A stretch of 64,000 nucleotides of DNA from JAKFDI01 sp044508835 (GCA_044508835.1 JBIQHD010000002.1:124001-188000), one strand, 5' to 3'; shown: positions 51,674 to 61,270, counted from the stretch's first letter. The notes: a model not told the origin generated them from the letters alone. Numbers and translations are program-made.

Positions 51674-53949
51674 ACCGTCGTACCTGGCTGCTCAGCGGCC
51701 TGGGGGCCGGCGGTGCGCTGCTGCTGGGCTGGGGCGTGCTGCCGCCGCGCAGCCGCCTCGGCACCGCGGGCACGCTGCCGGCCGTGCCGGACGAGATCGG
51801 CCTGAACGGCTGGATCCGCATCGCTGCCGATGGCAGCGTGCGGCTCGCCATGAACCGCAGCGAAATGGGCCAGGGCGTGCACACCGCGCTGGCCATGCTC
51901 GTGGCCGAGGAGCTCGACGTGCGGCTCGAGCGCGTGCAGCTGGTCGAGGCCGGCGCCGACTCGCTCTACGGCAACGTGGCGATGTTCACGGCGAGCCTGC
52001 CGTTCCATCCCTCGGACGCCGAGCCCGGCGCCGAGACGCGCCTGGTGAAGACCAGCCGCTGGATCGTCGCCAAGCTGGCGCGCGAGCTCGGCATCAGCGT
52101 CACGGGCGGCTCGTCCACCGTGGCCGATGCGTGGGACGTGCTGCGCCTCGCCGCCGCCACCGCGCGCGCGCAGCTGCTGGGCGCCGCCTCGCTGCAATGG
52201 CGGCTGCCGGTGGCCGAGCTGAGGGTGGCCGACGGCGTGATCAGCCACCCGTCGGGGCAGTCCGCCCACTACGGCACGCTCGCGAAGGTCGCCGCGGCCA
52301 CGCCGCGCGGCCGCGTGCGGCTGAAGGCGCCCAAGGACTGGCGCCTCGTCGGCCGGCCCGTGCCGCGCATCGACGTGCCGGCCAAGGTCGACGGCCGCGC
52401 GGTCTACGGCCTCGACGTGCGCCAGCCCGGCCAGCTCTATGCCGTGGTGCGCCACTGCCCCTCGCTCGGCGGCGGCCCCGGGCGCGTCGGCGTGGAGGCG
52501 GCGATGAAGCGCCCCGGCGTCGAGCGCGTGGTGCGGCTCGGGCCGATGGCCGGATCGACGGCCGCGGTGGCCGTGGTCGGGCGCACCACCTGGCATGCGA
52601 GGCAGGGCGCCGAGGCGCTCGACATCGAATGGCAGCCGGCGCCGGCGGGCCAGCGCGACAGCGCGGCCATCGAGGCCGCGCTGGAGAAGGCGGCGCGCGA
52701 GGCGGCGGCCGCGGGCGGCGGCTTCGCGTTCCATGCCCGGGGCGACGCGCCGGCCGCGCAGCGGCGTGCCGCGCGGCGCGTCGAGGCGCTGTACCGCGCG
52801 CCCTACCTCGCGCACGCGACGATGGAGCCGATGAACTGCACGGCCCGGGTGAAGGACGGCAAGGTCGAGGTGTGGGTGCCGACGCAGGCGCCGTCGATGG
52901 CGCGCGCGATGGCCGCCCGGGTGGCCGGCGTGCCGCCCGACGACGTGACGGTGCACGTCACCTACCTCGGCGGCGGCTTCGGCCGGCGCCTGGAGGTCGA
53001 CGTGGTGGGGCAGGCCGTGCGCATCGCGCTGGAGACCGGCGGCCGGCCGGTGCAGCTCGTCTGGCCGCGCGAAGAGGACATGACGCACGACTTCTACCGC
53101 CCCGCCGGCGCGGCGCTGATGCAGGCCGGCTTCGATGCCGGCGGCCGGCTCGACAGCCTGCTCGTCACCAGCGCCGGCGACGCCATCACGCCGCGCTGGA
53201 TCGAGCGTGCGCTGCCGGCGCTCGACGGCCCGGTCGACCTGCCCGACAAGACCGTGAGCGAGGGCCTCTTCGACCAGCCCTACGCGGTCGCGAACCAGCG
53301 CATCGCGCACGTGGCCACGCGGCACGACGTGCCGGTCGGCTTCTGGCGCTCGGTCGGGCATTCGCACAACGCCTTCTTCTCGGAGTGCTTCATCGACGAG
53401 CTGGCGCACGCGGCGGGGCAGGACCCGGTGGCGTTCCGCCTCGCGCTGCTGGCCGATGCGCCGCGCCACGCGGCGGTGCTGCGGCTCGCGGCCGAGAAGT
53501 CGGGCTGGGGCCGGCCGCTGCCGCCGGGGCGCGCGCGGGGCGTGGCGCTGCACGAGAGCTTCGGCAGCATCGTGGCCGAGGTGGTGGAGGCGGGCATCGC
53601 CGACGGCCGCCCGAAGCTCTTCCGCGTGGTCTGCGCGGCGGACGTGGGCACGGTCGTCAACCCCGGCATCGTGGCGCAGCAGATGGAATCGGCGGTGGTC
53701 TTCGGCATCAGCCAGGCGCTGTTCAGCCGCATCGACATCGACGCCGGCGTGGTGCGCCAGACCAACTTCCCGAGCTACCCGCTGCCGCGGCTGGCCGACG
53801 TGCCGCCGATCGAGACGCACCTCTTGGCCAGCACCCGCGCGCCCGGCGGCGTGGGCGAGCCCGGCACGCCGCCGCTCGCGCCGGCGCTGGGCAACGCGCT
53901 GTTCGCCCTGACCGGCGTGCGCCGGCGCGCCCTGCCGTTCAGCCTCTGA
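51670..53949 (+). CDS. Molybdopterin-dependent hydroxylase large subunit (IorB/aldehyde-oxidase type), Tat-exported
   Basis: A 759-residue molybdenum cofactor-binding subunit. It begins MNRRTWLLSGLGAGGALLLGW, a Tat-type signal (NRRTWL then a hydrophobic stretch). MNRSEMGQGVHTALAMLVAEE near 62-82, GGGFGRRLEVDVVGQA near 435-450, and TRAPGGVGEPGTPPLAPALGNALF near the end are the Moco contacts, with the catalytic Glu in GVGEPG. Two-subunit enzymes of this kind (small Fe-S plus large) lack the FAD subunit and pass electrons to a cytochrome. Substrate is unknown. It overlaps the small subunit gene. Confidence 0.94.
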   Translation: MNRRTWLLSGLGAGGALLLGWGVLPPRSRLGTAGTLPAVPDEIGLNGWIRIAADGSVRLAMNRSEMGQGVHTALAMLVAEELDVRLERVQLVEAGADSLYGNVAMFTASLPFHPSDAEPGAETRLVKTSRWIVAKLARELGISVTGGSSTVADAWDVLRLAAATARAQLLGAASLQWRLPVAELRVADGVISHPSGQSAHYGTLAKVAAATPRGRVRLKAPKDWRLVGRPVPRIDVPAKVDGRAVYGLDVRQPGQLYAVVRHCPSLGGGPGRVGVEAAMKRPGVERVVRLGPMAGSTAAVAVVGRTTWHARQGAEALDIEWQPAPAGQRDSAAIEAALEKAAREAAAAGGGFAFHARGDAPAAQRRAARRVEALYRAPYLAHATMEPMNCTARVKDGKVEVWVPTQAPSMARAMAARVAGVPPDDVTVHVTYLGGGFGRRLEVDVVGQAVRIALETGGRPVQLVWPREEDMTHDFYRPAGAALMQAGFDAGGRLDSLLVTSAGDAITPRWIERALPALDGPVDLPDKTVSEGLFDQPYAVANQRIAHVATRHDVPVGFWRSVGHSHNAFFSECFIDELAHAAGQDPVAFRLALLADAPRHAAVLRLAAEKSGWGRPLPPGRARGVALHESFGSIVAEVVEAGIADGRPKLFRVVCAADVGTVVNPGIVAQQMESAVVFGISQALFSRIDIDAGVVRQTNFPSYPLPRLADVPPIETHLLASTRAPGGVGEPGTPPLAPALGNALFALTGVRRRALPFSL

Positions 53950-53959
53950 GCGCGCGGCC

Positions 53960-56900
53960 CTACCGGCCGGGCGTGCCGCGCATGTAGCGCGCCAGGGTCG
54001 CCAGCAGGCGCTGCGCGTCGATCGGCTTGGTGAGGAAGTCGTTCATGCCGCTGGCCATCGCCTCCTCGCGCTCGGAGACCAGCGCCGCGGCGGTCAGGGC
54101 GACGATGGGCAGGGCCTGGGCGTCGTAGCGGCGGCGCAGCGCGCGCGCGGCCTCGTGGCCGCTCATGTGGGGCATCTGCACGTCCATCAGCACCACGTCG
54201 AAGGGGCGGCCCTGCTCGGCCGCCTGGTCGACGGCCTGCAGGGCGAGGCGCCCGTCGGTGGCCTGCGACACGACGGCGCCCCACTGCTCCAGCATGGCGG
54301 TGGCGATCATCATGTTCACCGGGTTGTCCTCGACCATCAGGATGCGCGCGCCGTTCAGCGCGTCGGTGGCGGGAAGCGGCGCGCCCACGGCCTCGGCCGC
54401 CTGGGCGCTGCGCGGCAGCGGCAGCTCGGCCCAGAAGCGGCTGCCCTCGCCCGCGCGGCTCTCCACGCCGACGCTGCCGCCCATCAGCCGCGCGAGCTCG
54501 CGGCAGATCGACAGGCCCAGGCCCGTGCCGCCGTAGCGCCGGGTGGTGGAGTCGTCGGCCTGGGTGAAGGGCATGAACAGGCGCTGCTGGGCGTCGGCGT
54601 CGATGCCCGGGCCGGTGTCGGCGACCGAGACGTGCAGCCGCCCGCCGGCGTAGCGCGCCTCCAGGCGCACGCTGCCGCGCTCGGTGAACTTGAGCGCGTT
54701 GGTGATGAAGTTGCTGAGGATCTGCCGCACGCGCAGCGGGTCGCCGGTGACCCAGGCCGGCACGTCGTCGTCGATGCCGAGCTCGAAGGCGAGGCCCTTC
54801 ACCTCGGCCAGCGACAGGTAGGCGTGGTGCACGGCCGCCAGCGTGTCGCGCAGGTCGAAGGGCACGGCTTCGAGCGTGATCTTGCCGGCCTCGATCTTCG
54901 ACAGGTCGAGGATGTCGGAGATGATGCCCGCCAGGCTTTGCGCGCTGTCGAAGATCTGCAGCAGGTATTGCCGGCGGCGCGCGTCGTCCAGGTTCGGCTG
55001 CATCGCCAGGCGCGCCACGCCCAGCAGGCCGTTGAGCGGCGTGCGGATCTCGTGGCTGGTGTTGGCCAGGAAGGTGCTCTTGGCGCGGTTGGCGGCCTCG
55101 GCGGCGTCGCGCGCGGCCGCGAGCGCCTGCTCGACGCGCCGGCGCTCGGTCACGTCCTCGGCGATCCAGATGGTGCCGCCCTGGCTCGGGTCGCGCGGGT
55201 CCACCACCTTGGCGAGCAGGCGGCACCAGAAGGTGCTGCCGTCCTTGCGCCGCATCAGCCGCTCGGTCTCCACCGGCTTGCCGGCGGCGAGCAGGGGGCC
55301 GGCGATGCGGCCGATCTCTTCGTAGTCGGCCTGGCTCGGCCACACCACCGAGCCGGGCTGGCCGGGCAGCTCGCCCGGCTCCCAGCCGAAGATGCGCTCG
55401 AAGTGCGGGTTGGTGACGAGGAAATCCTGGTCGCGCGTGAAGGCGATGCCGATCGACGCCGCCTGCAGGATGGCCTGGTGCTCGAGCCGCGTGCGGTCGA
55501 TCTCGCCGACGTCGCGGCACACCAGCACGAGGTAGCGCTGCCCGTCGGCCTCGAAGCTGCCGCCGGAGACGATCATCAGCAGCGGCTCGCCGCTCTTCTT
55601 GCGGAAGGTGATGGGCAGGTGGCGCACGCGCCCTTCCTCGGCGATGCGCTCGAGCAGCCGCAGCCGGTCCTCCGGGTAGACCCAGATGCCGAGGTCCGAG
55701 CTGGTGCGGCCGATCGTCTCGCCGGCGGCGTGGCCGAGCAGCTGGGTGAAGGCCTCGTTGACCATCACGTAGCGGCCGCTGTCCACCTCGGTGAGGGTGA
55801 TGCAGTCGGGGCTGGTCTCGACCAGGTGCGACAGCAGGCTGCCGGAGCGGCGCAGCGCCGCGTCGGCGCGCCGCTGCTCGGTCTCGTCGTGGCAGATGGC
55901 GAGCGTGGCCGGGCCGCCGGGCGCGTTGACGCGCACCGCCTCGGCGCGCACGAAGCGCGGCTGGCCCGAGCGGCTCACCAGCCGCAGCTCGACGGGCGGC
56001 ACGCCCACGCCGATGGCCGTGTCCTCGAGCTCGGCGGTGCGCCGGTGCATGGTCTCGCGCGAGTGCGCGTCGCCGCCGTGCTCCAGCAGCGAGTGCCCGA
56101 TCATCGCGTCCAGCGTGTCGTAGCCGAACAGGGCGAGCGCCGCGGGGTTGGCGTCGATGAAGCGGCCGCCGCGGTGCAGCACCAGCGGCGAGGGCGTGCG
56201 CGTGAAGAGCTCGCGGTAGCGGTTCTCGCTGGCGACGATCGAGCGGTGCGCCACCATCTCGGTGGTCACGTCGCGGCCCACGCCCCAGTAGCCGATGAAC
56301 ACGCCGCGCGCGTCGAAGCGCGGCTCGCCGCTCACGCGGCTGTAGCGCCGGCGGCCCTCGGCGTCGTGCCGGCGCACCAGCAGCCCGCGGAACGGCCGGT
56401 GCGCCTCCAGGTCGCTGCGGTGGGCGTCCATCGCGGCGTCGTCGACGCCGATGCCCTCGATCTCCCACGGCGCCCGGCCGAGCCGCAGTCCGCGGGCGAT
56501 GCCCGAGCCGGGAAGGGTGTGCTCGACGATGTGGGTGAAGCGGAACCGGTCGTCCATCTCCCAGTACCAGTCGGCGGCGATGTGCAGCAGGCTGCGGAAG
56601 CGCTGTTCGCGCTCGTTGGCGGCGCGCACGTAGTTGCCGGTGATGCGGGCGATCAGCAGGCTCACCACCAGGCTGCAGCCGATCACCATCAGCTCGACCA
56701 TCGTGCGCACGGCCAGCGGGATCGACGTGCCGGCGCCGGTGCCGCGCAGCCACTGCATGCGCTCGGCCACGTCGAGCCCGAGCACCGCGGCGGCGCAGAA
56801 CAGCGCCATCGCCATGGCAGTGCGCAGCCCGGCCGTGATGCCGGCCATGCAGATGATCACGCTGAAGAAGCCGAGCACCCCGGCATGCATGCCGTCGCCC

Positions 56901-57190
56901 AGGCCCAGGCTCACGCAGAAGGTGGCCAGCAGGCCGGTCCAGCCGCCGAGCTGCGAGGCCAGGCGCAGATTGCGCCGGCGCGCCAGGCGGCTGGCGGCGG
57001 CGAACGCCGCGCTCGCCGCCAGCGCCATGCCCGCCATCAGCGTCCGCAGCAGCGGCTCGATGGGCAGCAGGGCGATGAGCACCGCGCTGGCCAGGCCCAC
57101 CAGCGCGCCGGTCCCGAAGAAGAACCGATCGACCAGGCGGCTGATCTCGGCGCTGACTTCCGGCTCGGGGCGGGCGTGGTGGCTCTTCAT
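53960..57190 (-). CDS. Multi-PAS hybrid sensor histidine kinase
   Basis: A 1076-residue membrane kinase. Residues about 25-185 have five or six hydrophobic helices (MASE-like sensor). About four PAS domains follow to residue 690, with PAC-type segments such as GRDVTTEMVAHRSIVASENRYRE and ISDILDLSKIEAG after the His. HisKA carries FLANTSHEIRTPLNGLLG (phospho-His near 712). The HATPase has NFITNALKFTERG, DTGPGIDADA and GGTGLGLSICREL. The C-terminal receiver carries VEDNPVNMMIA, the acceptor Asp in VLMDVQMPHM near 1001 and FLTKPID. No response regulator lies next to it. It converges with the Mo-hydroxylase gene. Confidence 0.93.
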   Translation of the reverse strand: MKSHHARPEPEVSAEISRLVDRFFFGTGALVGLASAVLIALLPIEPLLRTLMAGMALAASAAFAAASRLARRRNLRLASQLGGWTGLLATFCVSLGLGDGMHAGVLGFFSVIICMAGITAGLRTAMAMALFCAAAVLGLDVAERMQWLRGTGAGTSIPLAVRTMVELMVIGCSLVVSLLIARITGNYVRAANEREQRFRSLLHIAADWYWEMDDRFRFTHIVEHTLPGSGIARGLRLGRAPWEIEGIGVDDAAMDAHRSDLEAHRPFRGLLVRRHDAEGRRRYSRVSGEPRFDARGVFIGYWGVGRDVTTEMVAHRSIVASENRYRELFTRTPSPLVLHRGGRFIDANPAALALFGYDTLDAMIGHSLLEHGGDAHSRETMHRRTAELEDTAIGVGVPPVELRLVSRSGQPRFVRAEAVRVNAPGGPATLAICHDETEQRRADAALRRSGSLLSHLVETSPDCITLTEVDSGRYVMVNEAFTQLLGHAAGETIGRTSSDLGIWVYPEDRLRLLERIAEEGRVRHLPITFRKKSGEPLLMIVSGGSFEADGQRYLVLVCRDVGEIDRTRLEHQAILQAASIGIAFTRDQDFLVTNPHFERIFGWEPGELPGQPGSVVWPSQADYEEIGRIAGPLLAAGKPVETERLMRRKDGSTFWCRLLAKVVDPRDPSQGGTIWIAEDVTERRRVEQALAAARDAAEAANRAKSTFLANTSHEIRTPLNGLLGVARLAMQPNLDDARRRQYLLQIFDSAQSLAGIISDILDLSKIEAGKITLEAVPFDLRDTLAAVHHAYLSLAEVKGLAFELGIDDDVPAWVTGDPLRVRQILSNFITNALKFTERGSVRLEARYAGGRLHVSVADTGPGIDADAQQRLFMPFTQADDSTTRRYGGTGLGLSICRELARLMGGSVGVESRAGEGSRFWAELPLPRSAQAAEAVGAPLPATDALNGARILMVEDNPVNMMIATAMLEQWGAVVSQATDGRLALQAVDQAAEQGRPFDVVLMDVQMPHMSGHEAARALRRRYDAQALPIVALTAAALVSEREEAMASGMNDFLTKPIDAQRLLATLARYMRGTPGR

Positions 57191-57375
57191 GTCGTGTCCG
57201 GGAGGGCGGAATGCGTGCCGGCGGCACGGCGCGGCTCCGATACCCGGCGCCCCTCCCCGCGTCGCTCCCTGGGGACGACGTAACCGATTTTTTCAGAGTT
57301 GCCCCCGCGCTTGGGGGGGTGTTGGCCGTGGTTGGCGTGACCGCCGTCACAGGGCGGCACGCCTCGGCGGGGGAT

Positions 57376-58194
57376 TCAGCGCGGCCGCGCCGCGTTCAGC
57401 TGGTCGCGCGTGGCGCGCGCGACGCGCCGGGCCGCCTCGGCGAAGTCGGGGCCGGACGAGGCGTACAGCACGGCGCGCGAGGAGTTGACGATGGCCGGCG
57501 CGTCGGCCCGCCAGGCGGCGCGCACCGTGGCCTCGGCGTCGCCGCCCTGCGCGCCCACGCCGGGAATCAGCAGCGGCAGCGTCGGCGCCAGTTCGCGCAC
57601 CCGCGCCACCTCGGCCGGGAAGGTGGCGCCCACCACCAGCCCGAGCTGGCCGCCCGCGTTCCATTCGGTGGCCGCCAGGCGGGCGATGCGCTCGTACAGC
57701 AACTCGCCGCCCTCCAGCCGCTGCGCCTGCAGGTCGGAGCCGCCGGGGTTGGAGGTGCGGCACAGCAGGATGGCACCGCGCCCGGGGTAGCGCAGGTAGG
57801 GCTCGATGGAGTCGAAGCCCATGAACGGCGAGAGCGTGACCGCGTCCGCGCCGTAGCGCTCGAACGCCTCGCGCGCGTACTGCTCGGCGGTGCTGCCGAT
57901 GTCGCCGCGCTTGGCGTCCAGGATCACCGGCACGTGCGGCGCCACGCGGCGGATGTGGGCGACGACGGTTTCCAGCTGCCGCTCGGCGCTGTGCGCGGCG
58001 AAGTAGGCGATCTGCGGCTTGAAGGCGATGGCCAGGTCCTTCGTCGCGTCGACGATGGCGGCGCAGAACGCGTGGATGCGGCCGGCGTCGCCCTTCCAGT
58101 CGCCGGGGAACCGGGCCGGGTCCGGGTCCAGGCCGACGCAGAGCATCGAATCGTTCTGCTTCGCGGCACGCGCGAGCGAGGTCGTGAAACTCAT
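57376..58194 (-). CDS. pyrF: Orotidine 5'-phosphate decarboxylase
   Basis: Converts OMP to UMP, the last step of UMP synthesis. The 272-residue protein is of the longer class 2 type. It starts MSFTTSLARAAKQNDSMLCVGLDPDP and has the catalytic motif VILDAKRGDIGSTAEQYARE near 90-110 (Lys and Asp of the DAKRGDIG site), SPFMGFDSIEPYL near 125-137 and PLLIPGVGAQGGD near 215-228. It lies 35 bases downstream of purB in the same direction. Confidence 0.97.
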   Translation of the reverse strand: MSFTTSLARAAKQNDSMLCVGLDPDPARFPGDWKGDAGRIHAFCAAIVDATKDLAIAFKPQIAYFAAHSAERQLETVVAHIRRVAPHVPVILDAKRGDIGSTAEQYAREAFERYGADAVTLSPFMGFDSIEPYLRYPGRGAILLCRTSNPGGSDLQAQRLEGGELLYERIARLAATEWNAGGQLGLVVGATFPAEVARVRELAPTLPLLIPGVGAQGGDAEATVRAAWRADAPAIVNSSRAVLYASSGPDFAEAARRVARATRDQLNAARPR

Positions 58195-58229
58195 GCGGGC
58201 CGCCCCCTGTTCCTGTCTTGTCGATTCGT

Positions 58230-59600
58230 TCAGCCGATGCGCCTGGCGAGCGCCGCGCCCAGGCCGGTGTAGCTCGCCGGCGTCATCGCCAGCAGCCGGT
58301 CGCGCTCTTCCTGCGGGATCTCCAGCGTGCCGATGAAGGCCTGGATCGCCTCGCGCGTGATCGTCTTGCCGCGCGTCAGCGCCTTCAGGCGCTCGTAGGG
58401 GTTGGGCAGCTGGTAGCGGCGCATCACCGTCTGGATGGGCTCGGCCAGCACTTCCCAGGCGGCGTCCAGGTCGGCGGCCAGCGCCTCGCGGTTCACCTCC
58501 AGCTTGGAGAGGCCCCGCAGCAGCGAGTCGTAGCCCAGTACCGCGTAGCCGAAGGCCACGCCCATGTTGCGCAGCACCGTGCTGTCGGTCAGGTCGCGCT
58601 GCCAGCGCGACAGCGGCAGCTTCTGCGACAGGTGCGTGAGCAGCGCGTTGGCGAGGCCGAAGTTGCCCTCGGCGTTCTCGAAGTCGATCGGGTTCACCTT
58701 GTGCGGCATGGTGGACGAGCCGATCTCGCCTTCCTTCGTGCGCTGCTTGAAGTAGCCCAGGCTGATGTAGCCCCACACGTCGCGCGACCAGTCGATGAGG
58801 ATGGTGTTGGCGCGCGCCACGGCGTCGAACAGCTCGGCCATATAGTCGTGCGGCTCGATCTGGATGGTGTACGGGTTGAGCGCGAGCCCGAGGCGCTGCT
58901 CGACCACGACGCGGCTGAAGGCTTCCCAGTCGTGCCCGGGGTAGGCGGCGAGGTGGGCGTTGTAGTTGCCCACCGCGCCGTTCATCTTGGCCAGCAGCTT
59001 CACGTCGGCGATGCGCCCGCGCGCATGCACCAGGCGCGCCACCACGTTGGCGATCTCCTTGCCCACGGTGGTGGGGCTCGCCGTCTGGCCGTGCGTGCGG
59101 CTGAGCATGGGCACCTCGGCCAGTTCGTGGGCGAGGCCGGTCAGCGCCTGCGCGATGCGGTCGAGCGAAGGCAGCAGCACGTCGGCGCGCGCGGCCTTGA
59201 GCATCAGCGCGTGGCTGGTGTTGTTGATGTCCTCGCTGGTGCAGGCGAAGTGGATGAACTCGCCGGCGGCGCGCAGCTCGGGCCGCGCCTCGAGCCGGCC
59301 CTTGAGCCAGTACTCGACCGCCTTCACGTCGTGGTTGGTGGTGCGCTCGATGTCCTTGATGGCCTGCGCGTCGGCTTCGGAAAAGCGCGTCACCAGCCCG
59401 CGCAGCAGCCCGCGCGAGGCCTCGGACAGCGGCTTGAACTCGGCGAAGCCCGCGTCCGACAGCGCGATGAACCATTCCACCTCCACCTGCACGCGGCGGT
59501 GCATCAGCCCGAACTCGCTCAGCAGCGCGCGCAGCGGCGCCACCTTGGCGGCATAACGGCCGTCGAGCGGCGACAGGGCGGTGAGGGCGGAAAGGTTCAT
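58230..59600 (-). CDS. purB: Adenylosuccinate lyase
   Basis: Cleaves adenylosuccinate and SAICAR, two steps of purine synthesis. The 456-residue protein starts MNLSALTALSPLDGRYAAKV. It shows the fumarase-type signature SSTMPHKVNPIDFENAEG near 300, MLSRTHGQTASPTTVGKEIA near 170-190, and the His and Ser catalytic residues in CTSEDINNTSHAL near 123. The ATG at 59600 is chosen; the frame continues upstream to 59639 with unconserved residues. pyrF follows in the same direction. Confidence 0.98.
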   Translation of the reverse strand: MNLSALTALSPLDGRYAAKVAPLRALLSEFGLMHRRVQVEVEWFIALSDAGFAEFKPLSEASRGLLRGLVTRFSEADAQAIKDIERTTNHDVKAVEYWLKGRLEARPELRAAGEFIHFACTSEDINNTSHALMLKAARADVLLPSLDRIAQALTGLAHELAEVPMLSRTHGQTASPTTVGKEIANVVARLVHARGRIADVKLLAKMNGAVGNYNAHLAAYPGHDWEAFSRVVVEQRLGLALNPYTIQIEPHDYMAELFDAVARANTILIDWSRDVWGYISLGYFKQRTKEGEIGSSTMPHKVNPIDFENAEGNFGLANALLTHLSQKLPLSRWQRDLTDSTVLRNMGVAFGYAVLGYDSLLRGLSKLEVNREALAADLDAAWEVLAEPIQTVMRRYQLPNPYERLKALTRGKTITREAIQAFIGTLEIPQEERDRLLAMTPASYTGLGAALARRIG

Positions 59601-59678
59601 GGCGAGAGCCCCGGCAAGGCGTGCGGGTGAGGACGGCAAAAGCGCTCGATTTTAGGTGGCCGCCGCCACAATGACCCC

Positions 59679-60638
59679 ATGAGCGCCACGCACCAGCCGC
59701 ACCGGCACGACCTCTCGCCTTGGCTGCACAGCCACGTCTTCGACCGCGGCAACCGCAAGGGCGAAGCCCGCACCCGCGTGGTGCTGATCGTCACCCTGGT
59801 GGTCATGGCCGGCGAGATCGCCGCCGGCTGGTGGACCGGCTCCATGGCCCTGCTGGCCGACGGCTGGCACATGGGCACGCATGCGTTCGCGCTCGGCGTG
59901 GCGGCCTTCGCCTACGGCTTCGCGCGGCGGTACGCGAAGGACGCGCGCTTCGCCTTCGGCACCTGGAAGGTCGAGGTGCTGGGCAGCTTCGCCAGCGCGC
60001 TGGTGCTCGCGCTGGTGGCCGTGAGCATCCTGGCCGAATCGGTGATGCGGCTGTGGGAGCGCAACCCGATCGACGCCCGCTCGGCGCTGTGGGTGGCGGT
60101 CTTCGGCCTCGTGGTGAACCTGCTCTCGGCCTGGCTGCTGCACGGCGCCGACGGGCATGGCCATGACCACCATCACGACCACGACCACGACCACGCGCCC
60201 GGCGGCCACGACATGAACCTGCGTGCCGCCTACGTGCATGTGCTCACCGATGCCCTGACGAGCGTGCTCGCCATCGGCGCGCTCGCCGGCGCGCTGTGGC
60301 TGGGCTGGAACTGGCTCGACCCGCTGGTGGGCGTGCTCGGCGCGGTGGTGATCGGCGTGTGGGCGCTGCGCCTGATACGCGAATCCGCCGCCGTGCTGCT
60401 CGACCGCGAGATGGACCACCCGCTGGCCGAGCGCATCCGCCACGACCTCGAAGCCGATGGCGACGCCACGGTGGCCGACCTGCACCTGTGGCGCGTCGGC
60501 CGCGACCAGTTCGCCGCCATCGCCTGCGTCGTCGCCGACGCGCCCCTGCCGCCGGCGGCCTACCGCGAGCGCCTCGCGCGGCACGCGCAGCTGGCGCACG
60601 TGTCGGTGGAGGTCAACCGGTGCCCGATGGCGCCGTGA
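59679..60638 (+). CDS. dmeF: Cation diffusion facilitator, DmeF-type (Co/Ni export)
   Basis: A 319-residue CDF transporter that exchanges divalent cobalt or nickel for protons. It has six transmembrane helices, the metal site in LLADGWHMGTHAF (Asp-x2-His-x3-His as in DmeF) and HVLTDALTSVLA, and a long His-rich loop between helices IV and V (GHGHDHHHDHDHDHA near residues 158-170). The cytoplasmic tail ends VNRCPMAP. The DmeR regulator normally next to dmeF is not seen here, so the metal-response mechanism is open. It diverges from purB. Confidence 0.93.
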   Translation: MSATHQPHRHDLSPWLHSHVFDRGNRKGEARTRVVLIVTLVVMAGEIAAGWWTGSMALLADGWHMGTHAFALGVAAFAYGFARRYAKDARFAFGTWKVEVLGSFASALVLALVAVSILAESVMRLWERNPIDARSALWVAVFGLVVNLLSAWLLHGADGHGHDHHHDHDHDHAPGGHDMNLRAAYVHVLTDALTSVLAIGALAGALWLGWNWLDPLVGVLGAVVIGVWALRLIRESAAVLLDREMDHPLAERIRHDLEADGDATVADLHLWRVGRDQFAAIACVVADAPLPPAAYRERLARHAQLAHVSVEVNRCPMAP

Positions 60639-60655
60639 GCGCTGGTCAGTCGACC

Positions 60656-61057
60656 TCAGGCGGAGGAGCCGACGCAGCGCAGTCCGAGGTGTCGCTCGAA
60701 GGCGTCGAAGTCGCGGTCACTGTGGAGCAGTTGATGGCCGCTGACGATGCATCTGGTGGCGAGCACCACGTCGATCGTGCCGCGCACCGTCACGCCCAGG
60801 TTGCGCAGCGTCCTGTAGTTCTCGGCGGCCTTCACCATCACGTCTTCGCCGCCGAGCACCACGAGGTCCAGGCACCCCAGAAGACGTCGGACTTCGCTGA
60901 ACTCCTTGTCGAACTTGCATCCCTGGAGAACTTCCGTGAACACGAGGTCGCCGATGGCAAGCTCCTGCGAGTCGAGCAATCCGTCGAGCAGGTCGGTCTG
61001 CGCCGTCGGCTGTCCTCTGAAGTAGTCGATCCAGACGCTCGAATCCACCAGGATCAC
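60656..61057 (-). CDS. vapC: VapC-type PIN-domain ribonuclease toxin
   Basis: A 133-residue PIN-domain RNase. Conserved acids are in MILVDSSVWIDYFRG (Asp near residue 5), FTEVLQGCK (Glu), TIDVVLATRC (Asp) and DRDFDAF (Asp). In VapBC systems it cleaves tRNA or rRNA and is blocked by VapB. It starts inside the VapB stop (ATGA, overlap of four bases), so the toxin is translated after its antitoxin. Confidence 0.92.
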   Translation of the reverse strand: MILVDSSVWIDYFRGQPTAQTDLLDGLLDSQELAIGDLVFTEVLQGCKFDKEFSEVRRLLGCLDLVVLGGEDVMVKAAENYRTLRNLGVTVRGTIDVVLATRCIVSGHQLLHSDRDFDAFERHLGLRCVGSSA

Positions 61058-61257
61058 TTGTCGCGCCTCATGGCATCCAGATCACCTTCCCAGGTGATCT
61101 TGCCGCGCAACTTCCGGATCTCCGCCTGCTGCTTGAGCCGCAGCAAGGTTCTCAGGCCGAGCTCGACCGCTTCGCGTTTGGTTCGCAGGCCCGTCGCCCG
61201 CAGGGTCTCGGCCATGAGCTTGTCGTCGATGACGATGTTGGTCCGCATGATGTGCAT
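61054..61257 (-). CDS. vapB: VapB-type antitoxin
   Basis: A 67-residue antitoxin. MRTNIVIDDKLMAETLRATGL at the N-terminus is a ribbon-helix-helix DNA-binding domain, and TKREAVELGLRTLLRLKQQ is its second helix. The C-terminus (GKITWEGDLDAMRRDK) should wrap the VapC active site. The first ATG is at 61257; the ATG three codons later (61248) gives the usual MRTNI start. A CGTAC-ACACT-GTACG dyad lies just upstream and may be the operator. Confidence 0.9.
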   Translation of the reverse strand: MHIMRTNIVIDDKLMAETLRATGLRTKREAVELGLRTLLRLKQQAEIRKLRGKITWEGDLDAMRRDK

Positions 61258-61270
61258 ACTTTCAGTGAAT

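Noticed and set aside
53775..57350. 1,191-codon alternative frame over the hybrid kinase
   Set aside because: Low-complexity Arg/Pro/Ala composition. The kinase frame contains all catalytic motifs.
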